Origin: Pratylenchus scribneri
Lineage: Eukaryota > Nematoda > Chromadorea > Rhabditida > Pratylenchidae
NCBI GenBank assembly: GCA_030063045.1
Contig: JAQSEB010000059.1
Span: forward strand, 1,798,001 to 1,862,000
Length of the DNA stretch: 64,000 nucleotides
Reading direction: 5' to 3'
Below, piece by piece: positions 50,001 to 64,000 of the stretch; position 1 is the stretch's first letter, and each line of letters starts with the position of its first letter. The notes below the pieces were generated by a model, which saw nothing but the letters and a program-made list of their open reading frames with translations, searched no databases and was not told where the DNA came from. The translations under genes were made by a program, and so were the position numbers.

Positions 50001-51038
50001 ACAATCGCAAATCAGAATTACAATACAATACAAAATTTGTAATTCTTATTCTTATCGTTTATTCTTTTTTTCTACTAAGCCTAATATTTAACAAAAAAAT
50101 ATTTTTATTTCCTTTAAAATTAAATCCCTCACCTGAGAGTATCCCTGGCCGCCTCCACCTTGGACAGTCCACTTTGGTGAGGTTGGTAGAAAAGTCGATT
50201 CATGTTGGCCAATTCCACACGGTCATAGTCGAACTGCAAATGAGGAAAATATTTATTTATAAAAATTGAATTTTATTTTTTATTCACCAACCATAATCAA
50301 TTTTCCAATTCCGCAACGAGTCAACATTTCGGCCACAACAGAACCAACACCGCCTATCCCAACAATGAGCGCACTTTTTTGACGGATTTGCTCATAATTG
50401 GCTACAATTCCCTGCATGGAAATATTTTAATTAAGTATTTATGGACAAAAAATATTCATTTTATTCCTTATTGATTAAAATTACTCAGTCAGCTAAAATA
50501 TTAACTTGAATAGGTAATTTTATAAAAGTCAATGTATTAAAATGGAATTATTGCATTTGGAACGAACCATTCGTTTCAATGCCATCAGTCGAGAATATGG
50601 ATTGGAATCGACCACTTCCTCGCTCATTTGTTCAATTTTTGAGCGAGTTGCAAGGAGTGAGGAAGAATTTGAATTGACATTCCCATCTGTTGCATTTGGT
50701 GGCGACGAATTTGACTGCTAAAAATTTTAGTTTTAAAATAAATTATTTGGTTGTTGGGATGGCTAAGACCATTGAGCGAATTCAATTTGTCGCCCAATGG
50801 AAAGTGTAAATCCCTGAAATTTATTTCTGGTCCCTATAACGGCACAAATTCTATGTAATGAAATTTATGCCTGGTAATTGGACCAATCGATACTTTTTTA
50901 TGATATTGTTTTGTTAACCTGGACATCGGCCTCCAATTGTCTTCTAAATTCTTGGAATTTTGTACGTAATTCGGCCAATTTCCGGCCATTAAAAATATTG
51001 CCGCCTTCTTCCGCGTCGTCTTTTCCATTCATTGACAT
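47092..51038 (-). CDS. uba-5: UBA5, E1-like activating enzyme for UFM1
   Basis: Multi-exon gene of about 400 residues, start at 51036-51038. After a short N-terminal helix come [12 protein letters not shown] and the adenylation domain: [20 protein letters not shown] (nucleotide-binding loop), then [21 protein letters not shown] zinc-site CxxC (TACFSCLPPLVV) and the catalytic cysteine motif EGVCAASLPTTM follow. The second zinc pair is in [10 protein letters not shown]. The tail ends [14 protein letters not shown], matching the UFC1-recruiting C-terminus of UBA5. The enzyme activates UFM1 for ER-linked UFMylation. One intron of about 1.5 kb consists mainly of minisatellite array 4. A candidate trans-splice acceptor (GATTTATAG) ends 5 nt before the ATG, and PSF3 lies 275 bp upstream on the same strand. 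Confidence 0.94.
48748..50030. repeat. Minisatellite array 4 (in UBA5 intron)
   Basis: The largest array, about 1.28 kb, plus-strand core AATCGCAAATCAGAATT. Variants include AAACGC and ATTCGC in place of AATCGC. It occupies most of the UBA5 intron between the exons encoding EAARDTLR and [11 protein letters not shown]. On the transcribed (minus) strand no AG occurs within the units and each carries TTCTGAT. Confidence 0.95.
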
Positions 51039-51043
51039 CCTTT

Positions 51044-51052
51044 CTATAAATC
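51044..51052 (-). promoter_or_regulatory. Candidate spliced-leader acceptor upstream of UBA5
   Basis: On the minus strand GATTTATAG ends 5 nt before the UBA5 ATG, with no cis donor evident in the short PSF3-UBA5 gap. This is consistent with trans-splicing. It is a motif-based inference. Confidence 0.4.
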
Positions 51053-51312
51053 ATGAAATAAAAAATAATAAAATTGTTAAAAAATTTTTAGGGTAGAATT
51101 TTCCCATTTAAAATGAATTAAATTGCCCAAATTGATGAGATTTATACCAAAAACAATAAATTACAGGCAAAAAAAAATAAAATGGCACAAAAATGAAAAA
51201 AAAATGCCAAAATGATGAGAAAATTATTACAAAATGAGAACATTGACCGATGTGAGGAGAAGAGGTCTTTTTCTTTGGTTTATTCACTGGTTTTCCATTA
51301 TTTTTTTGGTCT

Positions 51313-52695
51313 TCAAAATGCTCCATTGAATTTGCGCTTCACCGACTGCCGTTGTGAAGAATGTGGCCTGTCCTCGGGCCGATGCTCTCGCCTGGTCCAT
51401 TCTTGGCGTCGATGTTCCGTCTTTTGGATGGCCTGGAATATTTGCTTCTCCTCCTCGTCCAGCAGATCACGGGGTTTTGAACTGTGCGGAATTTATGTTA
51501 AATATAATAATGAATTGGAATAAGCTGACTTAATGTCCACTGCCCGCATTATAACTGGACCAATCCGTTGGGTGAACGCGTCCAACAATTGTTCCGCAAT
51601 TAGTGGCCGCTGTTCATCGCGAACATGGCTGGAATGGGAAACATAAATTTTATTATAAATGAAGATTTTTATATTGGGTATGGACAGAATGGTAAATTAT
51701 TGAATGTTTTTGAATTATTTTTTCCCGACTGATTATAGTTTTATATCAGTATTCTATTTTTACCCCATTTTTTATATCCGGATTGTAAGATAGACCGAAA
51801 GGAGAAACCCAGAAAAAAAACCTGCAAATGAATCGGCCTAGTGCATAAAATTGCCTTTGCCTGGCGACCAGCCGAGTGGCCTCCAATTTCCCGCTCTTTG
51901 CCCCGGCAGCAATAACTTCCCGATTCACTTTATTGTAGGCCGAAGGAACAGTGAACTAAATTAAAATAATTTTTAATTTAAAAAGGTTGAATCCGGTATT
52001 CCTAATTTAATTTTTAATTTTTGAACTTAAAAACATAGTCCCTATTGCATATTCCAAAACTGGTTCTTGATTGTTATTTTTAAATCACAAATCCAATTTT
52101 ATATTAATAATGTTCTCCTCATTCTTTTGATCCATCTACTATGGATTTAAAGGAAATGGACCCCAAACGAGTAGAGGCGAATTAATTTTGCATTCGACCC
52201 TTCTACAATTCATTATTGAGAGATGAATGAATTGAGTACACGTTGAATGCAATGTCCAAAATTAAAATTTTTAATTTAATGAAGAAAAAACCTGGCAAAT
52301 ATCCTCAATTCCGGCATCAAGCAGCCAAGCGGGCATCACTGTCCGATGTCCTTTTTCCGATATGCTTTCTGGTGCTTTTTGTCCAATTAAAGGAAAGATT
52401 TCTGAAAAAATAACAGATTAGTTCAAAACTTAAGCTTCTAAAACTCACCGAGTGGTGTTCTAGAGTCAAATGTAGCGGCAACATTCGCTGTAGTTGCCAA
52501 AATAGAGTCAATGTCGTAGTAGTTGGCGCTAACACGGTGTTTCTTATTTATAGCAAATTGGAAAATGTTACTGCCACCGCCATCAGCAGCAGAGGTGGAA
52601 TGATTTTGTTGTTGGTGAAATTGTTGGTGTGAGGAAATAGTAGAAGGTGTTTTTGAAGATGTGGACGGAATTGGCTCTTCTGTTGATGTGTCCAT
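51313..52695 (-). CDS. psf-3: GINS complex subunit PSF3
   Basis: The protein starts MDTSTEEPIPSTSSK, with a Ser/His/Gln-rich leader of about 50 residues that is longer than usual for the family. The GINS B-domain follows (NYYDIDSILATTANV, the PSF3 YxDIDDIL signature), then PLIGQKAPES, VMPAWLLDAGIEDICQ and the helical A-domain (EATRLVARQRQFYALGRFI, LIAEQLLDAFTQRIGPVIMRA, RDLLDEEEKQIFQAIQKTEH). It ends SVKRKFNGAF, similar to the basic C-terminus of other PSF3 proteins. GINS joins CDC45 and MCM2-7 as the CMG helicase at replication forks. UBA5 follows on the same strand after 275 bp. Confidence 0.88.
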
Positions 52696-53143
52696 TTTTA
52701 ACCGGGAATTAAAAAAATAATATATAGATTTAATTCTAAAAAATGAACAGTTAATTATTTGTTGAATTGAATGATTATGTTAAAAAATACCAACAAAAAT
52801 AATTGGTTTGATTTTGAACTTTAATTTAAAGATGGAAGCTGGTTAGTCCATCCTCTATCGTTTACAATAGTCATTTTTGAAGATAAAATAGGCAAGTAAC
52901 AAGATTAAAGCGCCTATTTCTCTTGAAAAAATGCCCATTGATTTTTCTTACCCGGCAATTGACCTAATTTTTCTTCATTTTTTTCCGAGTATTGTAATTT
53001 ATAAGAAATTTGTTTCATTTAATTTGGAAAATATTATTGAATGACAAACCTTTAAGGTTTTATTTACAATTAAAATTATCGAAATAATCAAAATATTTTT
53101 TATCAACCAAAAATAACAAATTGAAAAACAATGAAAATATAAA
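52696..53143. other. Intergenic region, unrecognised gene / PSF3
   Basis: About 450 bp of AT-rich DNA between two minus-strand genes. No gene, RNA or repeat is recognisable. Confidence 0.5.
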
Positions 53144-54626
53144 TTATTGATTGAATTTTCTGTGGCCGAGTGGAGCGCATTTGATTTGGCAAGCAGTATT
53201 TTTGAATTGTACACCCATAAAGCGAGCTTTGAACGTTCCGGGTGCCTTCAAATTGGTTGGTGCTGGTGTGCAAGTCTACGGAAATAATAAAATGGGAAGT
53301 AATTAATTATTAAATATTTTTATTATAAACCATCATCAAATTGCCATAGGCAGTTCCAACGGCGCATTTATTCTCCATAATGGAATTTGCTCGACATTCA
53401 ATTTCTTTGATACCTTCGCCCGGCACTGGCTCACCCGGTTGAACTCTGTTGGAAAAAAATGTTAAATTATAATTGGAAAATATTACTTCAAAACAATTAT
53501 TTGGACGTCCACATCCACATTCATACAATTATGGTCGCCAATAATATAGAGTGGTTTGATCACACGAATATCGCCAATTGCAATGGGAACACCCTCAATC
53601 CTTAGGAATGGAACGATTTAAATTAATTAAACCTAACCAAACAAAACTAACTGTGATCGATATTGTCCAATGGTGACTGACATCAGACGTTGGATGATTG
53701 AGGCCATATTTGCGGCGTGTTGCCATCCCTGAAAAAATTGACTTTTTAAATTAATTTTTGAATGAATTGTTTATTGGGAATTAAGGAGAACTAGAGATAC
53801 TAATAAATTTAAGATCCTAAATGAAGAAAAAAACTATAATCAGTCCCTATTAATATTAATATTTTAAATCTAATTTATAATGTCACCGACCAATGTGATG
53901 TGCCGATGTTCGATTATTTCCTCCACCAATGGGTCGGTCAAATATTGTTTTGCTAATTGGTATCTAATTTTTCCATGCTAAAAATGAAAATTATTTATAA
54001 AAATGATTTAAATTTGTTTTAAACCTTCGGTTTCGTCGATTGAATTTGGATGGAGCCAAGCGGGATTACCGGTTCAATACTTTTGCTCAAACTTTTGCGT
54101 CTCGCCCTTCTGGCAGCTTGTCGCAATGTTCGCCGTTCTTTGATTGTCATTGAATGCGCCGCCGCCATCGCCGAAGTTGACTCCTCCATTGGCTGTTCTT
54201 GGCCGTTGCCGCCCATTTCGCCCTCCTCTTCCTCCATTTCCAAATCCATACCACCAGTTTCTGTCAAGGTTGTTCGGAGAACATCTAAAATTGAAATTAA
54301 TGATAGTTTTCGTTTATTTATTGTTTGATGTTTTTATTAATCCCAACAATTTTTAATTAAATAATATCCAAACCTTTTCTGCCATCGATTGTTCGATCAA
54401 TTGATGCAAAATTGACATCAGCATAATCGCTGGTAGGAAACAATTTAGACGGGGATGTGGGCGGTGATATGGGTGATGTAATCCGCTCGGTTTTGACTTG
54501 AATTATGTCCAGCTTGGTTTTTTGTTGTCGACTTGTCACTTTGCTTGGGGATGAGTTGTCGGCAAATTCCGGTAGTGGCAGTGGACTGCGCAACTCTCCC
54601 TTGATCTCACGTTTTACTGATTTCAT
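53144..54626 (-). CDS. Unrecognised, probably nuclear protein
   Basis: Seven or so short exons whose splice sites keep one frame encode about 330 residues. Residues 1-180 are low-complexity and charged: MKSVKREIKGELRSPLPLPE, an acidic block (EEEEGEMGG), then a basic block (KERRTLRQAARRARRKSLSK) that could be a nuclear localisation signal. The C-terminal part looks folded: KIRYQLAKQYLTDPLVEEII, NMASIIQRLMSVTIGQYRSQ, IEGVPIAIGDIRVIKPLYII, NVDVDVQIIVLK, and a final exon with four cysteines. IGDIRVIKP is faintly OB-fold-like, but I cannot name a family. A possible trans-splice acceptor (TTTATTTAG) lies 14 nt before the ATG. It sits between the P-glycoprotein and PSF3 genes on the same strand. Confidence 0.7.
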
Positions 54627-54804
54627 ATCTTTTTAAAATGCTAAATAAATAATTAAAATTGTATATAATTGAAAAAGTATAAAATTAGATCCAATTAAAT
54701 AATGGATCAATAAAATTGAAATCAAAAAATAATGAATATAAATAAATTTTAACAAATTGCAAAAATATATAAAAATGTCATTCAATCAAATAAAAATAAT
54801 TTTG

Positions 54805-60869
<6,065 letters not shown>

Positions 60870-61544
60870 TTTAGTTTCGCGTTTAAGAAAATGGACAAAA
60901 TCGAAGGAATTTTGCGCACATATAAATCCCATATTTAACCATTTATTAAAATCAACCCAATTCCAAGTGTTACACATTTCTGCACTACTTCGCTAAACCT
61001 TGATCTAAAGGTTGACATTGAGAATTTTGATCATTAATTTTACAGTGTAAAATGCTGGACGTAATCACTAATCATTGAAGAATGATTCATGATGAAAACT
61101 TTACTTAAATTGGAGTCAAAATTTTCAAAATTCCGAAAGAAAGAAAATTCAGTTTTTCCACTCCTCAATCTCAATCCCCGAAAAAATACTTTCTCTTTTG
61201 AAATGTAAAAATGTTTTAAAATAAAATGACCAAATTTATTGATGAACTGAGAAAATATTCTGGAATTTGGATAATAATGAGGATGCCAAATTTGTTGCTT
61301 TTGTAGTCCATTATGTGTTTTACAAATCCACGAGAATAAACAAAAAAATGTGAAATATCAAACAAAAATGCATAAAATTGCAGACACAATAATAAACCAA
61401 AGAGCGGATTATATGTGTGCACCAAAAATGGCCCAAATATGCAAATCTCAGCAAAAATATGCAAATTTTTGATCAAAAAATCAGAAATACAACCCTTGCC
61501 CAATGCAAAAATTTACAACTCAACACTCCAAGTATCAAAAACAT
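60870..61544. other. Intergenic region upstream of the P-glycoprotein gene
   Basis: About 675 bp. It should contain the pgp promoter or trans-splice leader. The 95-residue minus-strand open frame at 61216-61503 has hydrophobic stretches but no recognised family. Nothing else is apparent. Confidence 0.45.
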
Positions 61545-61931
61545 TTAATGTAATGTACCCAAAACCCCTATAAAATGCAGATTAAATAAATTCGCTCTCT
61601 GATTAATAATTGTTTGGACAGCACAATTGACCAACCAAATAAGAATGTGAATAGGTATTATGTGGATTAGAAAAAAAAGTAGGGTGATAGGAAGGAACAC
61701 AATTTTGCGTACCAATTTTTTCGGAGAAGATGATGCGTTCTTCTTTGCTTCTGGCGATTGTTCATTTATAAATATCCATTCCTCTCGAGGAACATCTTCC
61801 TCTATTGTTTCATTGTCCGGCAGATCATTTTGAACAGATAATAATAGTGAATTAGATGAATGTTCATCGGATTTTGGGAATTTAGGTTTATCCTCATTAT
61901 TGAGAGAATTTTTTAGAGGAGAATAAGACAT
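61545..61931 (-). CDS. Small membrane protein, unrecognised
   Basis: The frame starts MSYSPLKNSLNNEDKPKF at 61929-61931 and ends at 61545, 128 residues. It has an acidic, serine-rich N-terminal half (NETIEEDVPREEWIFINEQ), then a basic segment (KKLVRKI) and a hydrophobic stretch (VFLPITLLFFLIHIIPIHIL), then a short tail. It would be a cytosol-facing protein anchored near its C-terminus. The sequence before the ATG (AAATCAAAG) could be a 3' splice site in phase 0 with the exon ending at 62200. This may therefore be the last exon of the gene starting at 62493. I do not recognise the family. Confidence 0.5.
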   Translation of the reverse strand: MSYSPLKNSLNNEDKPKFPKSDEHSSNSLLLSVQNDLPDNETIEEDVPREEWIFINEQSPEAKKNASSSPKKLVRKIVFLPITLLFFLIHIIPIHILIWLVNCAVQTIINQRANLFNLHFIGVLGTLH

Positions 61932-62199
61932 CTTTGATTTTATGAATCGATTATTTGTGAAAATAAACCCAAACAAAATAAAAATAAAACAAATCAATCA
62001 GTTCAGTTTGTGGCTTTCGCTCTTTTTTCATCATCATCAATCAAAATCCAGAGGAAAGAAAAGAAAGGCAGGCGAGGCGTAGAAAATGAAAAAAAAAAAT
62101 AAACAAAAAAAAAATAAGAATTTTGGAGTAAAAGTCGCAGTAAAAATACATTTTAAAAAAAATCAATAAATTCTTTCAATCGTAATTCGTAAAACTTAC

Positions 62200-62493
62200 A
62201 ATGCCAAGTAGAGGCGGTTTTTTCTTTCCGGCATTCCCTTTGTTCCATGCTTTGGCGGCATCAAAAAATTCCAGAGAACTACTTAAATAAAATTAACAAA
62301 TTAAAAGTGGGGAATTAGAGTTTGAAGCCTGCCTGTTATTCGATTCTGTCGTCAAAGTTCCATAGCTCAACTTCTCGGTCGTATCGCCCAACAACAATTG
62401 CCTATCGCTTGGAAACATTGCGGAGCCTCCGATCAATACGGAACCGCGGCGTTGTTCTACAACGATAGGCCCTGTCCCGACAGATGAGGCCAT
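62200..62493 (-). CDS. Unrecognised gene, 5' exons
   Basis: Exon 1 (62493-62333) starts MASSVGTGPIVVEQRRGSVL and runs to GTLTTESNN. Exon 2 (62281-62200) reads SSLEFFDAAKAWNKGNAGKK and ends PPLLGI before a strong GTAAGT donor. No GT donor joins the two exons. A GC-AG intron of 51 bp (62332-62282) does so in frame. The downstream acceptor is uncertain. The frame beginning at 61931 is the best candidate for the 3' exon, which would make one protein of about 210 residues with a C-terminal membrane anchor. No family recognised. Confidence 0.5.
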
Positions 62494-62837
62494 ATTTAGA
62501 CGTTTATTTGATAGAATTTACTTGGAAATGGCAAAGTTCTGGACTGATGAGCCAGTCATAAAAATGAAAATTTACTAATTAATTGGAAATTTGAATATAT
62601 ATTTTATTTCTTGGCTGGAAGGACATAAAACCAGAAGAATTGATACAAAAATTAGGGTGGGCAGTGGATTTGGTGGCATTATTATGATCGGAATTAACGG
62701 ACAAAAAATGCTAGACCATTAATTAAAAAAAATCAAATTTGCCAATAACATTTTTGGGAAGAGGGGAGGACCCTTTCAAAATAACCCCAATCAAGCACAA
62801 TGTGAAGACAACAAAACGTAGATCTGGGAAATGAGGA

Positions 62838-62852
62838 GGGGGGGGGGGGGGG
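62838..62852. repeat. Poly-G tract (15 G)
   Basis: Uninterrupted run of 15 G in intergenic DNA. Confidence 0.9.
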
Positions 62853-62953
62853 CGCACTCGGTGAGCTGATAAGGAATGGGAAGGAAAGAAAATTGGGAAG
62901 CGAACTGATGTGGCCATTTGTGCCCTCAAATTGTTATTTGTCCCTTTTTGAAG

Positions 62954-63005
62954 TTGTGTAGTGTATATCGCATATAAATTTGTGTAGTGTATATCGCATA
63001 TAAAT
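62954..63005. repeat. 26 bp tandem duplication
   Basis: Two identical adjacent copies of a 26 bp unit beginning TTGTGTAGTGTATATCGCAT. Perfect identity suggests a recent duplication. No further copies are visible in the window. Confidence 0.9.
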
Positions 63006-63320
63006 TTTAGCAGATGTTCAATAAAATTTGACCAATGGAGATAAGGATTAAAGGAAAGTTAAAGGAAATTATTCAGAAAATAATCCTAATCCAATTGTCT
63101 TATGCCATTGGCATTTATATCCCGGAAAATGATTTGTGTCCATCTCATTCTACTCAACAAACTATTAACAAAAAATCACAAAAATAATTCATTTTATTTA
63201 TTTTCAAATTTTATTGTAAGAAAAAATTTTATGAATAAACCTCAAGTTGTATTAATTAAAAACAAGTCAACAAAAAATATTCTTCCATCAATCATTTTTT
63301 CTTTTGTTCATTTCCTCGAT

Positions 63321-64000
63321 TTAATGCACTGAATTGGTGGTGGTCGATGCGGCCGCCTCTGAACGTTTCCGATTTTGGACACCGTAATTGAACAAATTGG
63401 CCAAGTTCACTTCTGCAAAAAAAAATGTTAAATGATGTTTAATTCGAATTAAAATTGATTAAAATCACATTTTAGATTCTTCTCTATGTGGTTCTAATTA
63501 TTTGCTATAATTATATGAATTTTTTTTCAATAGAATGACTTTTTAAATTATTTTAATTTTTAAATGAATATTTATTAACAAACAAACCTGTTGTGGTTAT
63601 CTGATCACGGAGAAAGTTCAACTCTTCTTCCGTCTCCTTGTTTCTTTAAAAGAAAAATTCTAATTAATATTTTCCACATTGCTTACGTCCGCTGAATATT
63701 CTCCAAATGTGTGGCCAATAGTGTTTGTGCCTCTCCCAATTCATATTCCACCATCACGTTGGCGCCCAGCCAAATTGATACTCTTAAAATGCTTACATTT
63801 ATTTTTAAACCAAAAATTCCTAACCGATCCATTTTTTCGACCACTGCTTGAGAATAAAGGTTCTCATCCAGTTTATAGGTGATTTCAATTGATTCTGCGC
63901 CTTTTTCCTAAAATAAAAATCATTTTCGAGGAAATTTTCCTCCCAATAAACCTTTTGTTCTGCCAACATTTTTAATGCCTCCAAACTCTTTTGATAGTCC
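63321..64000 (-). CDS. pfd-3: Prefoldin subunit 3 (VBP1), partial at window edge
   Basis: The 3' exons of the gene are present and the 5' part lies beyond position 64000. The translated part reads YQKSLEALKMLAEQKEKG, ESIEITYKLDENLYSQAVV, VSIWLGANVMVEYELGEAQ, LLATHLENIQRTNKETEEEL and FLRDQITTTEVNLANLFNYG, ending SEAAASTTTNSVH. The central beta-hairpin motif (WLGANVMVEY) and FLRDQxTTTEVN are diagnostic for the alpha-type prefoldin subunit 3/VBP1. The hetero-hexamer hands unfolded actin and tubulin to the CCT chaperonin. Introns are short and canonical. Confidence 0.93.

Larger units (their letters stand above)
62494..63320. other. Intergenic region upstream of the 62493 gene
   Basis: About 830 bp. 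It holds a 15 G run at 62838-62852 and a perfect tandem duplication of 26 bp at 62954-63005. No gene is apparent. Confidence 0.55.

Noticed and set aside
53144..54626. Alba/POP7-type RNase P subunit or RPA-like OB-fold protein
   Set aside because: Short resemblances only (IGDIRVIKP). The order of conserved residues does not follow either family, so no name was given.

Overview
This window looks like nuclear DNA of a nematode. It is strongly AT-rich. The genes are split into many short exons by introns that are often only 40-60 bp and end in TTTTCAG or TTTAG. Several starts have a 3' splice-like site just upstream, as expected for spliced-leader trans-splicing. Two proteins are typical of nematodes: a CED-1-type engulfment receptor and a NOAH-type PAN/ZP apical matrix protein. 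I cannot fix the genus. A tylenchid-like clade is only an impression.

Layout. 1-3665 has no gene I can support, but holds an intact hAT-like MITE (1341-1725) and two long poly-G/C tracts. 3666-9559 (-) is a CED-1/Draper/MEGF10 receptor with a tRNA-Phe(GAA) gene inside one intron. 9560-13116 is intergenic and carries a near-perfect 608 bp palindrome (11721-12328). 13117-17596 (-) is exocyst SEC5. It is head-to-head with a TMPPE-like membrane metallophosphoesterase (17787-19700, +). 20152-20818 (-) is a small Shisa-like membrane protein. 22631-26067 (-) is RAD54, head-to-head with PIGN (26398-30291, +). SYS1 (30771-31468, +), the NOAH-type protein (33459-40741, +) and BOP1 (41099-45210, +) follow. 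A 1.55 kb foldback element with tRNA-like modules (45357-46913) lies between BOP1 and the convergent UBA5 gene (47092-51038, -). Continuing on the minus strand are GINS subunit PSF3 (51313-52695), an unrecognised gene (53144-54626), a full-length P-glycoprotein (54805-60869), one or two small unrecognised genes (61545-62493) and prefoldin subunit 3 (63321 to the edge).

Most genes are housekeeping: exocytosis, recombination, GPI anchors, Golgi traffic, ribosome biogenesis, UFMylation, replication and protein folding. They do not form one pathway. The most unusual non-coding feature is a minisatellite family (basic unit about 25 bp, variants of 19 and 27) present as four arrays, three inside introns. 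All three intronic arrays have the same orientation relative to host transcription. In that orientation the arrays contain no AG and repeat a perfect branch-point consensus (TTCTGAT). The second point of interest is the CED-1 tail, which carries an ITAM-spaced tyrosine pair and an FxNxxY motif lacking the usual proline.
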